A DNA stretch of 64,000 bases. Origin: Nitrospinaceae bacterium. Its GTDB lineage: Bacteria; Nitrospinota; Nitrospinia; Nitrospinales; VA-1. The notes below the pieces were generated by a model. That model did not search any database. It was not told the origin of the DNA and was given only the letters and a program-made list of their open reading frames with translations. This document shows positions 7,626 to 17,026 of the stretch, in pieces; the stretch's first letter is position 1; each line of letters starts with the position of its first letter. The stretch covers positions 434,001 through 498,000 of the forward strand of contig BQJC01000001.1 in the NCBI GenBank assembly GCA_021604505.1, written 5' to 3'. The translations under genes and the position numbers were made by a program.

Positions 7626-8996
7626 TCAGGAATCACTGCCGGGAACCGGCATTTTCGGCAAATTGCCCTCACGCCGAACAGGGGGCGGAACAGGGTTGAA
7701 GCCGCTCGGGTCCACCGGGCAAATCGATGTTTCACATTTCCCCTCTTTGAGCCCTTGACGGGCAAACAAAAGGAACACCCACCAGGACACTCCCGGAATC
7801 AGAAAAAGAAACGCCATCCACAGGACAACCGTTTCCAGGGTCAGTTGCAGGTGATCCACCGAATATCCAACCGCCCAATTGCTGATTCCCATGACCAGGG
7901 TCAGGAGGCCCATTTCCGTGCTGAAAATCCGGCCTAGAAACCGCTCCTCAGCTTCCATATGGATCAGGGAGGAACTGTACACCCAGACGATCGCCCCGAA
8001 CAAGGTAGACAGTCCTATGCTGATGGAGGCGCCAACGAGTGAATCTGACCGGGCCAAAGAATAGTAGCAGGCCGCCCCCATAAAAAAACCGATCGTAATC
8101 GCCATTCGTAAGACTTTGGATGAATCGCCGAACATCGACCTCACAATCACGGGGCCGATGGCGGCGCCGACCCCGCGCGAAAAATACATGATACCGATCC
8201 ATAAGGATACCGCAGAAGGATTGGTCAATAATTTATTTGCATATAAGGGAATCAAGGTCATGACGCCGCCGGAGAAAGCCAGCCCCGATTTTAACAGTGC
8301 GGAAGCGAAAACGATAGGTTTGGAACGCAGGTATCTCATTCCTTCGACAAAATTTTTGTAGCCGCCCTCACCGCGGTTCTCTGCTTTTTTTTCGGCGGTT
8401 TCAGGTTTTTCCGGAATCCGGGAAATGAACCAGGCGGAGATCAAAAATGTAAATGCATCCACAATGAACGCGGTCTGGATTCCAAAAAAAGCCACCACCA
8501 GTCCTCCGAGAGCCGCACCGAAAGCCAGCATGACAGACCAGGTGGACCCGCTCAAGGCGTTGGCCGTCACCAGTTGCGGGCGTGGAATAAGTGACGGAAT
8601 GATGGCGCTGCGGGCCGGTTCAAAAAAACCCGCCATGGAGATTTCCAGAACGACCAGAGTGTAAACCAGCCAGAGGTCGCCTTTGTCTTCTACAAATAAA
8701 AAGCAAAGAACGATGAAGAATCGCAACACGTCGCTTAAGATCATCACCCCTTTGCGGCTGGTTCGGTCGATGACTACCCCGGCAATAGGACTGACGAAGA
8801 AGATGGGCAATAGTTTTGCCATCATCGCGGTTGCCACTGCCATTCCGGAACCTGAGAGCATCAAAATGAGAGAATAGATGGCAATGCTGTTCAGCCAGTC
8901 GCCGAGTTCTGAGACCACCTGGCCGTACCAGAGATTGCGAAAAGGGCGGTTGGTTCTTAGAAGATTCAGGTAGCCTTTTGAAGGAGAGGATTCCAT
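7626..8996 (-). CDS. MFS exporter, EntS/MFS_3-like
   Basis: About 456 residues with some twelve hydrophobic segments. The N-terminal signature FRNLWYGQVVSELGDWLNSIAIYSL and the loop DRTSRKGVMILSDVLRF are typical of the MFS_3 group that includes the enterobactin exporter EntS and macrolide efflux proteins. It should be an inner-membrane proton-coupled exporter; the substrate cannot be told. I prefer the ATG at 8996 over a TTG at 9005, since the family begins close to this point; no good ribosome-binding site is seen for either. A Pro-rich tail (NPVPPPVRREGN) follows the last membrane helix. No siderophore genes are nearby. Confidence 0.88.
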   Translation of the reverse strand: MESSPSKGYLNLLRTNRPFRNLWYGQVVSELGDWLNSIAIYSLILMLSGSGMAVATAMMAKLLPIFFVSPIAGVVIDRTSRKGVMILSDVLRFFIVLCFLFVEDKGDLWLVYTLVVLEISMAGFFEPARSAIIPSLIPRPQLVTANALSGSTWSVMLAFGAALGGLVVAFFGIQTAFIVDAFTFLISAWFISRIPEKPETAEKKAENRGEGGYKNFVEGMRYLRSKPIVFASALLKSGLAFSGGVMTLIPLYANKLLTNPSAVSLWIGIMYFSRGVGAAIGPVIVRSMFGDSSKVLRMAITIGFFMGAACYYSLARSDSLVGASISIGLSTLFGAIVWVYSSSLIHMEAEERFLGRIFSTEMGLLTLVMGISNWAVGYSVDHLQLTLETVVLWMAFLFLIPGVSWWVFLLFARQGLKEGKCETSICPVDPSGFNPVPPPVRREGNLPKMPVPGSDS

Positions 8997-9164
8997 ACTG
9001 GGCAATCATACCATGGCGGTGGTGCGATTCCTCCAAAGGTCTTGCGGTGGATGTGCGGCTGGCGGTTGAACAACCTGGAAAATCGTGTTAGAAAATTGGG
9101 TGATCCGAATTCTCTATAGGATTTGGATGAGCCAGTCCAAAACCAGTCAGGGAGGTTTTCGAGC

Positions 9165-9641
9165 ATGGAACCGGAGCAAGGCGAAGAGTTTCGCGATGAA
9201 AAAAAGGAAAACCTGTATCGCAGGATTTCTTTCTGGATCTCCTTAATATTGGCCACGGGAGTTTCTATCTACTATGTAACGACAACCCCTCCCGACACCA
9301 AGGAAGTTCAGGCCATGCGGATGTTTTTCAACGCACAAAAAAAGGACGTCGGCAAATTCATCCGACTGCCAAGAGACGAACAGAAGGCCTTTGCCGAAAA
9401 GAAAAAACATCCTTTTTACTCCCAATATTTGAATGCTTCTGAAGTTCAAAAAGAGAAACTCAGGGGGCTGATTCATATCTCGTTCGATTACACCCCCAAC
9501 CAGTATTGGTTCAACATCGTATTTTTGTGGACCATATTTTTTACCGGTTTTTGGTTTATCGGTCTGATGATCGAAGGAGCTATCATCCTCGTGCGCAGGG
9601 ACAAAGCCAAGCGCAATGCAGCCAAATCTTCAAGAGGATGA
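9165..9641 (+). CDS. Two-helix membrane protein of unknown function
   Basis: 158 residues. A charged N-terminus is followed by one hydrophobic segment (ISFWISLILATGVSIYYV, about 21-38), a hydrophilic, probably periplasmic middle of some 70 residues, a second segment (FNIVFLWTIFFTGFWFIGLMI) and a basic tail (RRDKAKRNAAK). The ATG at 9165 is chosen because GGGAGG lies 9 nt upstream; a TTG at 9123 without such a site is in the same frame. It lies divergent to the MFS gene. Family not recognised. Confidence 0.75.
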   Translation: MEPEQGEEFRDEKKENLYRRISFWISLILATGVSIYYVTTTPPDTKEVQAMRMFFNAQKKDVGKFIRLPRDEQKAFAEKKKHPFYSQYLNASEVQKEKLRGLIHISFDYTPNQYWFNIVFLWTIFFTGFWFIGLMIEGAIILVRRDKAKRNAAKSSRG

Positions 9642-9947
9642 TTTTTGCCGCACCATTCAACGGGCAATCCCCCGCACCGCCATAGCCACCTGAGGGAGCG
9701 TTTGCCTGAGGACGCCTTCGTAACGCGGGTGGGATAATCAAAACATTTTCTCCGGCTCAATGACGTGCAGTCTTATCCTGAAAAGCCCCCCGGTGTCCGT
9801 AGCTGTTTGAGACGGGGCCAGGAAAGACAACGACGCCACCCAAAGGGCCGGCCTTTGGCAAGCGGGTTGGCTCACGCGGTGCGATGGATGTGAGGAGAAT
9901 TTATAACTTCCAGTTTGTTTTTCTAGTGTCTCCCTTTTAAGTACCCG
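9642..9947. other. 306-bp intergenic gap, possibly a structured leader
   Basis: No gene is supported. GC-rich inverted repeats occur, the clearest being CCAAAGG (9840-9846) with CCTTTGG (9852-9858). It precedes the MBOAT gene, so it may be a folded 5' leader, but I cannot match it to a known riboswitch class. Confidence 0.4.
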
Positions 9948-11372
9948 ATGCTATTCAACTCCCTCACCTTCATCGTCTTTTTCCTGATCGTTCTTGCGCT
10001 TCACTACACGATCCCGTCCTGGCGCCTGCAAAAATCCGTTTTGCTCATCGCCAGCTATGTTTTTTATGCCGCCTGGAACCCGCCGTTTGTTCTCCTGCTG
10101 TGGATTTCAACGCTAATCGATTGGTACGTCGCACGGGCTTTAGAGAAGGAGGAAAGGCCGGGCCGCCGCCGGCTCCTGTTGACCGTCAGCCTGTCCGGAA
10201 ATTTGGGACTGCTGGGGTTTTTCAAGTATGGCGGATTTTTGCTGGAGAATTTTATCGCGCTGATGGATCTGGTGGGAATCGAATTTCAAGCGGCTCCTTT
10301 TGATATCATTCTTCCCGTCGGAATATCGTTTTATACCTTCCAGACTCTTTCCTACACGCTGGATGTCTATTTCCGAAGAGCCAGGCCCAGCAATTCATTT
10401 CTGGACTTCGCTCTTTACGTCACTTTTTTTCCGCAGTTGGTGGCGGGGCCGATCGTCCGGGCGGGGGAATTTCTTCCACAATGCGCCGAACCTAAAAGAG
10501 CCACGCGCGATCAGTTTGGCTGGGGGCTGTATTTTATTACCTTAGGATTATTTCAAAAGGTGGTTCTGGCGGATGGACTGCTTTCCTCTTCGGCGGACAC
10601 GGTGTTCGGTCACGGTGACGGCTCTGTCTATGCTTTTGATGCCTGGATGGGCGTGCTGGCCTTTTCGGCGCAGATTTTCTGTGACTTTGCGGGCTATTCC
10701 ACCTGCGCCATTGGTGTAGCGCTTTGTCTGGGGTTCGTTCTGCCGGACAATTTTCGTTCCCCTTATGCAGCGATCGGTTTTTCCGATTTCTGGCGCCGCT
10801 GGCACATGACCTTGTCCACGTGGTTGCGGGATTATCTTTACATTGCTCTCGGCGGCAATCGGAGCGGCAACGTGCGAACTGGGATCAATCTTTTGATCAC
10901 CATGTTTCTGGGCGGCCTCTGGCATGGGGCGTCCTGGACGTTTGTTGCCTGGGGATTGTTGCATGGATTCTATCTGGTAACGGAGCATTTTTTGCGCCAG
11001 CATTTCGGCTCCGCCGCCTGGACCCAAGAGACGTGGGGACGGCTGGCGCTTGGGTTTCTCACGTTTTTTCTTGTCAGCCTGGCGTGGGTTTTCTTCCGGT
11101 CGAGTGATTTCCCGTCAGCATGGAGTTTGATGGGTTCTCTCTTCGGGGTTTATGACCAAAGCTCGCAGCTTTTGTCCACGCGCGAGATCATTCAGGTGGC
11201 CCTGGTGGTTGTGGGACTGATTTGTTCGCACTGGTATTTGTATGAAAAACGCCTTGAGCACGCCATGGAAAAATTCTCCGCCTGGTTTGTTGTCAGCATC
11301 TGGGTCATGATGTTGTGTGGTTTGATACTAATGCAGGGAGGGGCCAATGCCTTCATCTACTTCCAGTTTTAA
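9948..11372 (+). CDS. MBOAT-family O-acyltransferase (AlgI-like)
   Basis: 474 residues, polytopic. MBOAT proteins of the AlgI/DltB/PatA type pass acyl groups across the inner membrane for O-acylation of exopolymers. The family signatures are present: FDIILPVGISFYTFQTLSY, YVTFFPQLVAGPIVR, FWRRWHMTLSTWLRDYLYI with His286, and GLWHGASW with the catalytic His326. The next gene starts inside it (26-bp overlap) and encodes an SGNH-like protein, the usual partner. The acceptor polymer is unknown; no alginate genes are present. The GT-C protein downstream may belong to the same envelope task. Confidence 0.93.
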   Translation: MLFNSLTFIVFFLIVLALHYTIPSWRLQKSVLLIASYVFYAAWNPPFVLLLWISTLIDWYVARALEKEERPGRRRLLLTVSLSGNLGLLGFFKYGGFLLENFIALMDLVGIEFQAAPFDIILPVGISFYTFQTLSYTLDVYFRRARPSNSFLDFALYVTFFPQLVAGPIVRAGEFLPQCAEPKRATRDQFGWGLYFITLGLFQKVVLADGLLSSSADTVFGHGDGSVYAFDAWMGVLAFSAQIFCDFAGYSTCAIGVALCLGFVLPDNFRSPYAAIGFSDFWRRWHMTLSTWLRDYLYIALGGNRSGNVRTGINLLITMFLGGLWHGASWTFVAWGLLHGFYLVTEHFLRQHFGSAAWTQETWGRLALGFLTFFLVSLAWVFFRSSDFPSAWSLMGSLFGVYDQSSQLLSTREIIQVALVVVGLICSHWYLYEKRLEHAMEKFSAWFVVSIWVMMLCGLILMQGGANAFIYFQF

Positions 11373-12435
11373 AACCGATCCCCTTGGGCGGATCATTCCC
11401 GGTCAACACTGGGTGCGCCTGAGTTTGCTCAGTCTCATACTCACCCTGGTGCTGACTTTTTGCTGGGAATGGTATTGCCGGCATTTGGGCTATGCGCCAA
11501 CTTTAAATGACACAGAGGACTTGTGGGCCAGCCGCAGGGTTCTGGTCGCTGAAGACCCCTCGCGGACCGTTTTGATCGGCGCCTCGCGGATGCTCTTCGA
11601 TTTCGACATGGACGTTTATGAAAAAGAAATGGGGGAGCGGCCCCTGCAATTGGCCACCGTAGGAACCAATCCCGGCCCCTATCTCGAAGACCTGGCGGAC
11701 CAACCCGGTTTCAAGGGGACGGTCATCGTCGGCGTGGTGCCAAAACTTTTTTTTGCACCCGGTGGTCCTCCCGTAAAAAGCCCGGAAAACCACCTCAAAC
11801 GCTACCGCGAATGGAGCCCGGCTCAAAAAATGGGCCATCATCTCGGGATGTTTCTGGAGCGGCGTCTGGCGTTTCTTCAGCAGGAGGATCTGACACTGAC
11901 CCAACTCCTGTTGTCCTTGAAAATTCCGGATCGACCCAAGGCCAAGACGCCTCCGGAGCTCCCGCCTTATTTCTATGAAGTCGATGGCGAGCGCCAGGGC
12001 GGAATGACCGACCTTGCGGAAAAGGATGTAAAATTACAAAAGCGCATCCAGCAAATCTGGCTTACCCTGTTCGCGTCGCCAAAAAAGGATGGGGACAAAA
12101 TTGGGGACGAAAAGAAGAAACCCGCAGACACCATCCTGGAAAACACCAGAGGCTATATAGATAAAATTCGCGCCCGCGGCGGTAAGGTGGTGTTTGTTCG
12201 CTTTCCATCTACCGGAAAACTGCGAGAACTGGAAGCCAAAACCAATCCCCGAGAGAAGTACTGGGACCGCATCTTTGAATTCACCGGCGCCCCAGGCATC
12301 CACTTCGAGGATCATCCTCAATTGATGGGGTTCGATTGCCCCGAATGGTCGCATCTCACAAAAAAAGACGCCGCCCTGTTCACCAGGCGATTGACGGCTT
12401 TGTTCAAAGAACTCCGCTCCGCAGGCCAGATATGA
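11347..12435 (+). CDS. SGNH-like membrane-anchored acyltransferase partner of MBOAT
   Basis: 362 residues. One N-terminal membrane helix (about 25-40) anchors a periplasmic domain. LIGASRMLFDFD carries the putative nucleophile Ser80, and the C-terminal DCPEWSHLT holds Asp330, Glu333 and His336, in the place of the Asp-His pair of SGNH enzymes. By analogy with AlgJ/AlgX and PatB it would take acyl groups from the MBOAT channel and attach them to a glycan. GGGAGG lies about 5 nt upstream of the ATG, within the MBOAT gene, so the two are co-translated. Overall similarity to named families is weak; the function rests on motifs and pairing. Confidence 0.75.
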   Translation: MPSSTSSFKTDPLGRIIPGQHWVRLSLLSLILTLVLTFCWEWYCRHLGYAPTLNDTEDLWASRRVLVAEDPSRTVLIGASRMLFDFDMDVYEKEMGERPLQLATVGTNPGPYLEDLADQPGFKGTVIVGVVPKLFFAPGGPPVKSPENHLKRYREWSPAQKMGHHLGMFLERRLAFLQQEDLTLTQLLLSLKIPDRPKAKTPPELPPYFYEVDGERQGGMTDLAEKDVKLQKRIQQIWLTLFASPKKDGDKIGDEKKKPADTILENTRGYIDKIRARGGKVVFVRFPSTGKLRELEAKTNPREKYWDRIFEFTGAPGIHFEDHPQLMGFDCPEWSHLTKKDAALFTRRLTALFKELRSAGQI

Positions 12436-12490
12436 TGGGGGTTTTCATTGCGGAAAAATTAAAACGGCCCAGTTCAAGTCTCATTTTGAA

Positions 12491-14179
12491 ATGAACCCAT
12501 ACCGCTTATTTAAGGAAAAATCCCTGGGGAAAGCCATTGTCTACTTGCTGACGGGAAACCTCCTCCTCGGAATCGGATATATCGCATTATTGCCTATATG
12601 GGAGGGATTCGATGAGACCGCTCATTTTTCCTACCTTCAGCAGGTTGCGGACACGGGCACATTTCCTTTAGATCGCAACGCCCGTATCTCCACGGATGTT
12701 GAAGCATACTACGTTCATGCACCTGTGCCTCAGGCGCTTTCCGAGGGGATTCCGCTGGAAAATCGATTGACCTATCGATCTTTTTTTTCTCAACCTGAAA
12801 AATTTCTTTCAGACGCCAGAGAATTGATTCATGACTCCCCGGAGAATTCCCGAAAATATCTGCCGGGCCGCGGGAACAATTGGCAGGCCCAGCATCCTCC
12901 GCTTTACTATGTTTTTCTTTCGCCGGTTTATTTGCTGACGAAATCTCTGAGTTGGGCGGGTCAGATATTTATCCTTAGATTGAGTTCCTATATTTTAGCC
13001 TGGATCGGTTTGGTAGTTACGGTTTGTGGCTGCCTAGGGATGGCTCGAAGCCAGAGGTCGCCGGAACAAGTCCAGTTATGGTATTGGGCTGCCCTGGGGA
13101 CCGGTTTGTGGCCGGTTCTTTTTCCCGCATGGTTTTCAGATATGGCACGAATGGGCAACGATTCGATCTGTTGTTTGTTGCTTTCTTCAATATGGTTTGT
13201 TTCTGTAAGAATGGTTCAAGAGGGGTTATCCATCAAATATTTTTTTTTGTTGGGGCTCCTGCTCAGCCTGGGCTGTTTGACGAAAGCATTTTTTGTTCCC
13301 ATCACTTTCAGTGTTTTGGGTTTCTGGATGTTCCGAGAATGGAAATTACAGGGGAGTAAAGGGCTTTGGAAGGCCATTCGCTTTTCCACTTATGCATTGA
13401 TTATCATGCTGGTTATGGGGTGGTGGTGGTATTGGAACAATTATGTTCAATATGGAGTGATTCTAGGGTCGAGTGAATTGAGGGTCCTTAAGGAAGCCGG
13501 AGGACTGTGGAAGGGGCTGGAATTTGGTTATTCTTTTTTCCAATGGGTCAGGGGCCATGTCGTACTTTTGGTTACTGTTGGCTGGGTGGGCAGTTGGTCT
13601 TTCGTAAAACCACCCTTGATCCTTCTTTTTCCCATCGCCTTTAGCCTGTTATGGGTCATGTCTTTTTTTCTGTGGGCCCTTCCTCGTCGAAAAGTACACT
13701 CCGCCGAATGGCTTCCTGTCTGGATGGCCTTTCTGGTTTTGGCGGGGCTCAGTTACCATGTATTGGTGCGCATTGCTCTGACTGGCGAGGGAAGAGGCAC
13801 ATCAGGTTACTATATTCATATTTTGGCCGGACCTTTAGCAACCGCTCTTGGAATCAGTCTCTATGCAATGTGGGCAAAGCGAATTTTTAAGACGGTCATG
13901 CAGATTTTTTTTGGCTACGCGGTTTTGTTCTCCATAGGAATCACCTGGGCTCAGGCTTTGTTCTTTTCAGGGATAGCTTTTGCCGGAGAAAATGAAAAAA
14001 TCATTCATTTCCCGGAGTCATTGCCTTCCTTCTTCGGTATACTCGAAGCTTTTCAACGCCTGAAAATCCTTGTTTTTCCGGAAGCCGGGTCGATTCTTTG
14101 GGTGAGTGGGTGGTTGTTCGTTATCGCAGGACTGGTTTATGCCAGAAGGTTCGCAAATCACTCGATCCGGCCCCTTTAA
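12491..14179 (+). CDS. GT-C type membrane glycosyltransferase (DUF2142-like)
   Basis: 562 residues with about twelve membrane segments. The first extracytoplasmic loop holds GFDETAHFSYLQQV, whose acidic residues match the catalytic Asp/Glu of GT-C enzymes, and later QAQHPPLYYVFLSP, a motif typical of DUF2142/PMT-like proteins. Such enzymes move sugars from lipid carriers to acceptors on the periplasmic side. It follows the MBOAT-SGNH pair by 55 bp and may share their transcript, suggesting decoration of an envelope glycan. Sugar and acceptor are unknown. Confidence 0.75.
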   Translation: MNPYRLFKEKSLGKAIVYLLTGNLLLGIGYIALLPIWEGFDETAHFSYLQQVADTGTFPLDRNARISTDVEAYYVHAPVPQALSEGIPLENRLTYRSFFSQPEKFLSDARELIHDSPENSRKYLPGRGNNWQAQHPPLYYVFLSPVYLLTKSLSWAGQIFILRLSSYILAWIGLVVTVCGCLGMARSQRSPEQVQLWYWAALGTGLWPVLFPAWFSDMARMGNDSICCLLLSSIWFVSVRMVQEGLSIKYFFLLGLLLSLGCLTKAFFVPITFSVLGFWMFREWKLQGSKGLWKAIRFSTYALIIMLVMGWWWYWNNYVQYGVILGSSELRVLKEAGGLWKGLEFGYSFFQWVRGHVVLLVTVGWVGSWSFVKPPLILLFPIAFSLLWVMSFFLWALPRRKVHSAEWLPVWMAFLVLAGLSYHVLVRIALTGEGRGTSGYYIHILAGPLATALGISLYAMWAKRIFKTVMQIFFGYAVLFSIGITWAQALFFSGIAFAGENEKIIHFPESLPSFFGILEAFQRLKILVFPEAGSILWVSGWLFVIAGLVYARRFANHSIRPL

Positions 14180-14252
14180 GTCGGAGACATTTTTTTGGAA
14201 TTCATAAAATCGGGCGATTCCCCCCGCTATCTTCTTGAGTTAGAATAAACAG

Positions 14253-15041
14253 ATGGACGTGAATCAAATTCGTTTCGCTATTTTTCTGGGAGTTTTCCTG
14301 CTGATGCTAACGCTGGAGCAGTTCATCCGGCGGCATCCTTTGGTAGATTCCAAGCCTCGGCGTTTAGGGATCAACCTCGGCATCACCGGGCTGGATATCG
14401 TTCTCGCGCGTTTGGTTTTTGGGGCGGCAGCGGTGGGGGCGGCGCAGTTTGCACAAGAACGGGGATGGGGGGTGTTGAACTACTGGGAACTCCCCTCCGG
14501 CGTGGAACTCGTCATCACCGTGGTGTTCCTCGATTTCATGATTTATGTCCAGCATGTGGTGGTGCACATGATTCCATTTTTTTGGCGCTTTCATATCGTG
14601 CACCATTCCGACCTCGACCTCGACGTTTCCTCCGGTTTGCGCTTTCATCCGGTTGAAATTTTAGGCTCACTGCTGTTTAAAATCGGTTTGATCCTGGCAT
14701 TGGGTCCCACGCCGCTTGCCGTGCTGGTGTTTGAGGCCATTTTGAACGGTATGGCCATGTTCTCGCATTCCAACATCGCCTTACCAAAGTGGCTGGACAA
14801 AGCGCTTCGCTACGTGATTGTGACCCCGGACATGCACCGCATTCACCATTCCGTGGAGGTGAACGAAACCAATTCCAATTACGGGTTCAATCTGTCAATA
14901 TGGGACCGTCTGCTCGGCACCTATATTCATAACGCCAAGAAGCCGCAAGCGGAGATTGTGATCGGCGTCAATTCCTTCCGCAACCCTGAAGAGGTATCTT
15001 TTTTAAATTTACTGCTCATCCCGTTTAGAAAAATTCCCTGA
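14253..15041 (+). CDS. Fatty acid hydroxylase / sterol desaturase superfamily membrane di-iron enzyme
   Basis: 262 residues with four or more membrane helices. The eight-histidine di-iron signature is clear: HVVVH, HIVHH, HSN and HRIHH. The superfamily uses oxygen to hydroxylate or desaturate lipids (fatty acids, sterols, hopanoids, carotenoids). The closest bacterial group by look is the sterol-desaturase-like C5/C4 type with RLLGTYI near the end. Substrate unknown. It lies 74 bp after the GT-C gene and 41 bp before pyk, and reads in the same direction. Confidence 0.9.
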   Translation: MDVNQIRFAIFLGVFLLMLTLEQFIRRHPLVDSKPRRLGINLGITGLDIVLARLVFGAAAVGAAQFAQERGWGVLNYWELPSGVELVITVVFLDFMIYVQHVVVHMIPFFWRFHIVHHSDLDLDVSSGLRFHPVEILGSLLFKIGLILALGPTPLAVLVFEAILNGMAMFSHSNIALPKWLDKALRYVIVTPDMHRIHHSVEVNETNSNYGFNLSIWDRLLGTYIHNAKKPQAEIVIGVNSFRNPEEVSFLNLLLIPFRKIP

Positions 15042-15081
15042 CCCGAACGTTCTTTCCAGAACTCCCGCAGGAGAAATTCTC

Positions 15082-16509
15082 ATGACCGTGCGCCTGACCA
15101 AAATCATCGCCACCCTCGGACCCGCAAGCGGCACCAAAAAAAATATCAAAGAACTGGTTAAAACCGGGGTCAACCTGTTTCGCCTCAATCTCTCGCACGG
15201 CGATCATGAAGTCGTCCGTCAATGGATCAGCTGGATACGCGAGGCCGAGAAGGAACTGAAAACCTTCGTCGGTATTCTTCTGGATCTACAGGGACCCAAG
15301 ATCCGCGTGGGAAAATTTAAAGACGGTTCCATTCAACTGCACCGGGGCCGAGAAATGGTTTTCACCACGGAAAGAGTGATGGGTACAGAATCATTGGTCC
15401 CCATCCAGTACGGCAGTTTTCACAAGGATGTTAAACCGGGCGACCAGGTGTTTTTAAACGACGGCAACCTGTGCGTGGAGGTGAAAAAAGTTTCCGGAAA
15501 ACGGGTGACAGGGGTCGTCAAAGCCGGAGGCCCCCTGTCCGACCACAAGGGAGTGAATCTTCCGGATTCGTCCCTCACCACCAGCCCTTTGACGCCAAAG
15601 GACAAGAAGGATCTTCAATTCGGCCTGCAGGAAGGGGTCGATTTTGTGGCCTTGTCTTTTGTGGGAAGAGCGAAAGATATCGACCAGCTTAGGCGCCTGA
15701 TCCGTGCATCAGGAGGAGATGCGGAAATCATCGCCAAAATCGAGCGCAAACAGGCGGTGGAGAACCTGGAGGAAATCGTGGCGGCCACCGACGGAGTGAT
15801 GGTGGCTCGCGGTGATCTGGGGGTGGAAATTCCTTTTGCCGATGTCCCGGTCGTTCAACAAAAAATTTTAAAGGCCTGCGCCCAAGAGAGCAAGCCGGTG
15901 ATCGTCGCCACTCAGATGCTGGAATCGATGATTGTCAATCCCAGGCCCACTCGGGCGGAAGTTTCGGATGTTGCCAATTCTGTCATGTGTCATGCGGATG
16001 CCGTCATGCTCTCCGGTGAAACGGCGGTCGGCAAGCATCCGACGGCGGCGGTGAAGGTGATGGTGGAAACGGCCATTAAGACGGAAACCTTTCAGCGGCA
16101 AGGCCCGAGAATCATGCGTTGGCATGAATCGGACAGGGAAAATACTTCTATTGCCAGGGGAATCACTTATTCCGCCAATCAATTGGTTGAACTGCTTCAG
16201 GCCCGGGCGGTGATTGTTTTCACCCTGAGTGGCGGGACCGCCAGAATGATGGCGTCTCAGAGCCCCATGGTGCCGATGTTCGTGTTTACTTCGAGTCTTG
16301 CCAGTGCCAGGCGGTTGACCCTGCTCAGGGGGGCGATTCCTTTTCTCATGGAAAAAAGGAAGGATTTTCTTGAGGATATGGGGGCTTTGTTCCGCATTCT
16401 GAAAAAACAGCGTTTGGTGAAAAAAGGGAACCGGGTGGTCATCACCGCCGGCCTTCCTTTTCATATTCCCAACCGGGCCAACGTGGTGCGGGTGGAAAAC
16501 ATTCCATGA
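15082..16509 (+). CDS. pyk: Pyruvate kinase
   Basis: 475 residues, full family length. It converts phosphoenolpyruvate and ADP to pyruvate and ATP. Visible motifs: TKIIATLGPAS at the start, RLNLSHGDH, LLDLQGPKIRVG, IIAKIERKQAVENL with the catalytic Lys, MVARGDLGVEIP and the ADP/PEP signature TQMLESMIVNPRPTRAEVSDVAN. The C-terminal allosteric domain ends at NRANVVRV. AGGAG lies 8-9 nt before the ATG. Confidence 0.97.
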   Translation: MTVRLTKIIATLGPASGTKKNIKELVKTGVNLFRLNLSHGDHEVVRQWISWIREAEKELKTFVGILLDLQGPKIRVGKFKDGSIQLHRGREMVFTTERVMGTESLVPIQYGSFHKDVKPGDQVFLNDGNLCVEVKKVSGKRVTGVVKAGGPLSDHKGVNLPDSSLTTSPLTPKDKKDLQFGLQEGVDFVALSFVGRAKDIDQLRRLIRASGGDAEIIAKIERKQAVENLEEIVAATDGVMVARGDLGVEIPFADVPVVQQKILKACAQESKPVIVATQMLESMIVNPRPTRAEVSDVANSVMCHADAVMLSGETAVGKHPTAAVKVMVETAIKTETFQRQGPRIMRWHESDRENTSIARGITYSANQLVELLQARAVIVFTLSGGTARMMASQSPMVPMFVFTSSLASARRLTLLRGAIPFLMEKRKDFLEDMGALFRILKKQRLVKKGNRVVITAGLPFHIPNRANVVRVENIP

Positions 16510-16550
16510 TTTATCCACCGCTTGAAAACGATTCCTGATAAAATTACTAC

Positions 16551-16760
16551 ATGTCGCCCCGCTATTATATAATCTCAGCGATCCTTGTATTAGCCGTCAC
16601 GGCGGCAATCAGTGTTTGGCGAGAAAAGAAAACCAAGCGCGAGATCCTAGTCGTTCTGGGGCAGGTGATGTTGAGTTTTGCGGCTATCCTGGGAATTGTG
16701 GCGGGTGTGGCAAAGCTGATGGATATTTTAGGAATCGCACAGGCAGGGTTTATTTTGTAA
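16551..16760 (+). CDS. Small two-helix membrane protein
   Basis: 69 residues: two hydrophobic helices (5-20 and 34-66) joined by a basic loop (WREKKTKRE). No family recognised. It is followed after 11 bp by another small membrane protein gene with a good ribosome-binding site, so the two probably form a unit. Confidence 0.6.
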   Translation: MSPRYYIISAILVLAVTAAISVWREKKTKREILVVLGQVMLSFAAILGIVAGVAKLMDILGIAQAGFIL

Positions 16761-16771
16761 AAGGAGCACTT

Positions 16772-16987
16772 ATGGAATTTTCCCCCTTCATGCTTTTCAT
16801 TCTGTTCTTATCCTTTTTGGGCATTTCCTACTTTATGGGAATGTTGATTCACTCCGCTTTTATGTATGAGGATAAAAATAATATGAAAGGCGATAGCAGG
16901 AAAAGCTGGGCTTTATGCATGATCGCGGGAACGGGGATCACCGGCTGGATGTTTTATTACGGGTATTATATGAATTTTGTTCGCTGA
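16772..16987 (+). CDS. Small two-helix membrane protein
   Basis: 71 residues. AAAGGAG stands 5-6 nt before the ATG at 16772, which fixes the start and excludes a longer reading from a TTG at 16616 that would overlap the previous gene. Two membrane helices (4-28 and 47-66) flank a short charged loop (YEDKNNMKGDSRK). Function unknown. Confidence 0.65.
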   Translation: MEFSPFMLFILFLSFLGISYFMGMLIHSAFMYEDKNNMKGDSRKSWALCMIAGTGITGWMFYYGYYMNFVR

Positions 16988-17026
16988 GAGATCTTTCCTG
17001 GTGCGCAATGAAAACACCGTCAAAGG

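Noticed and set aside
9781-9900. Possible c-di-GMP-I riboswitch before the MBOAT gene
   Set aside because: A few words look similar, but the GNRA loop, receptor and conserved core could not be lined up.
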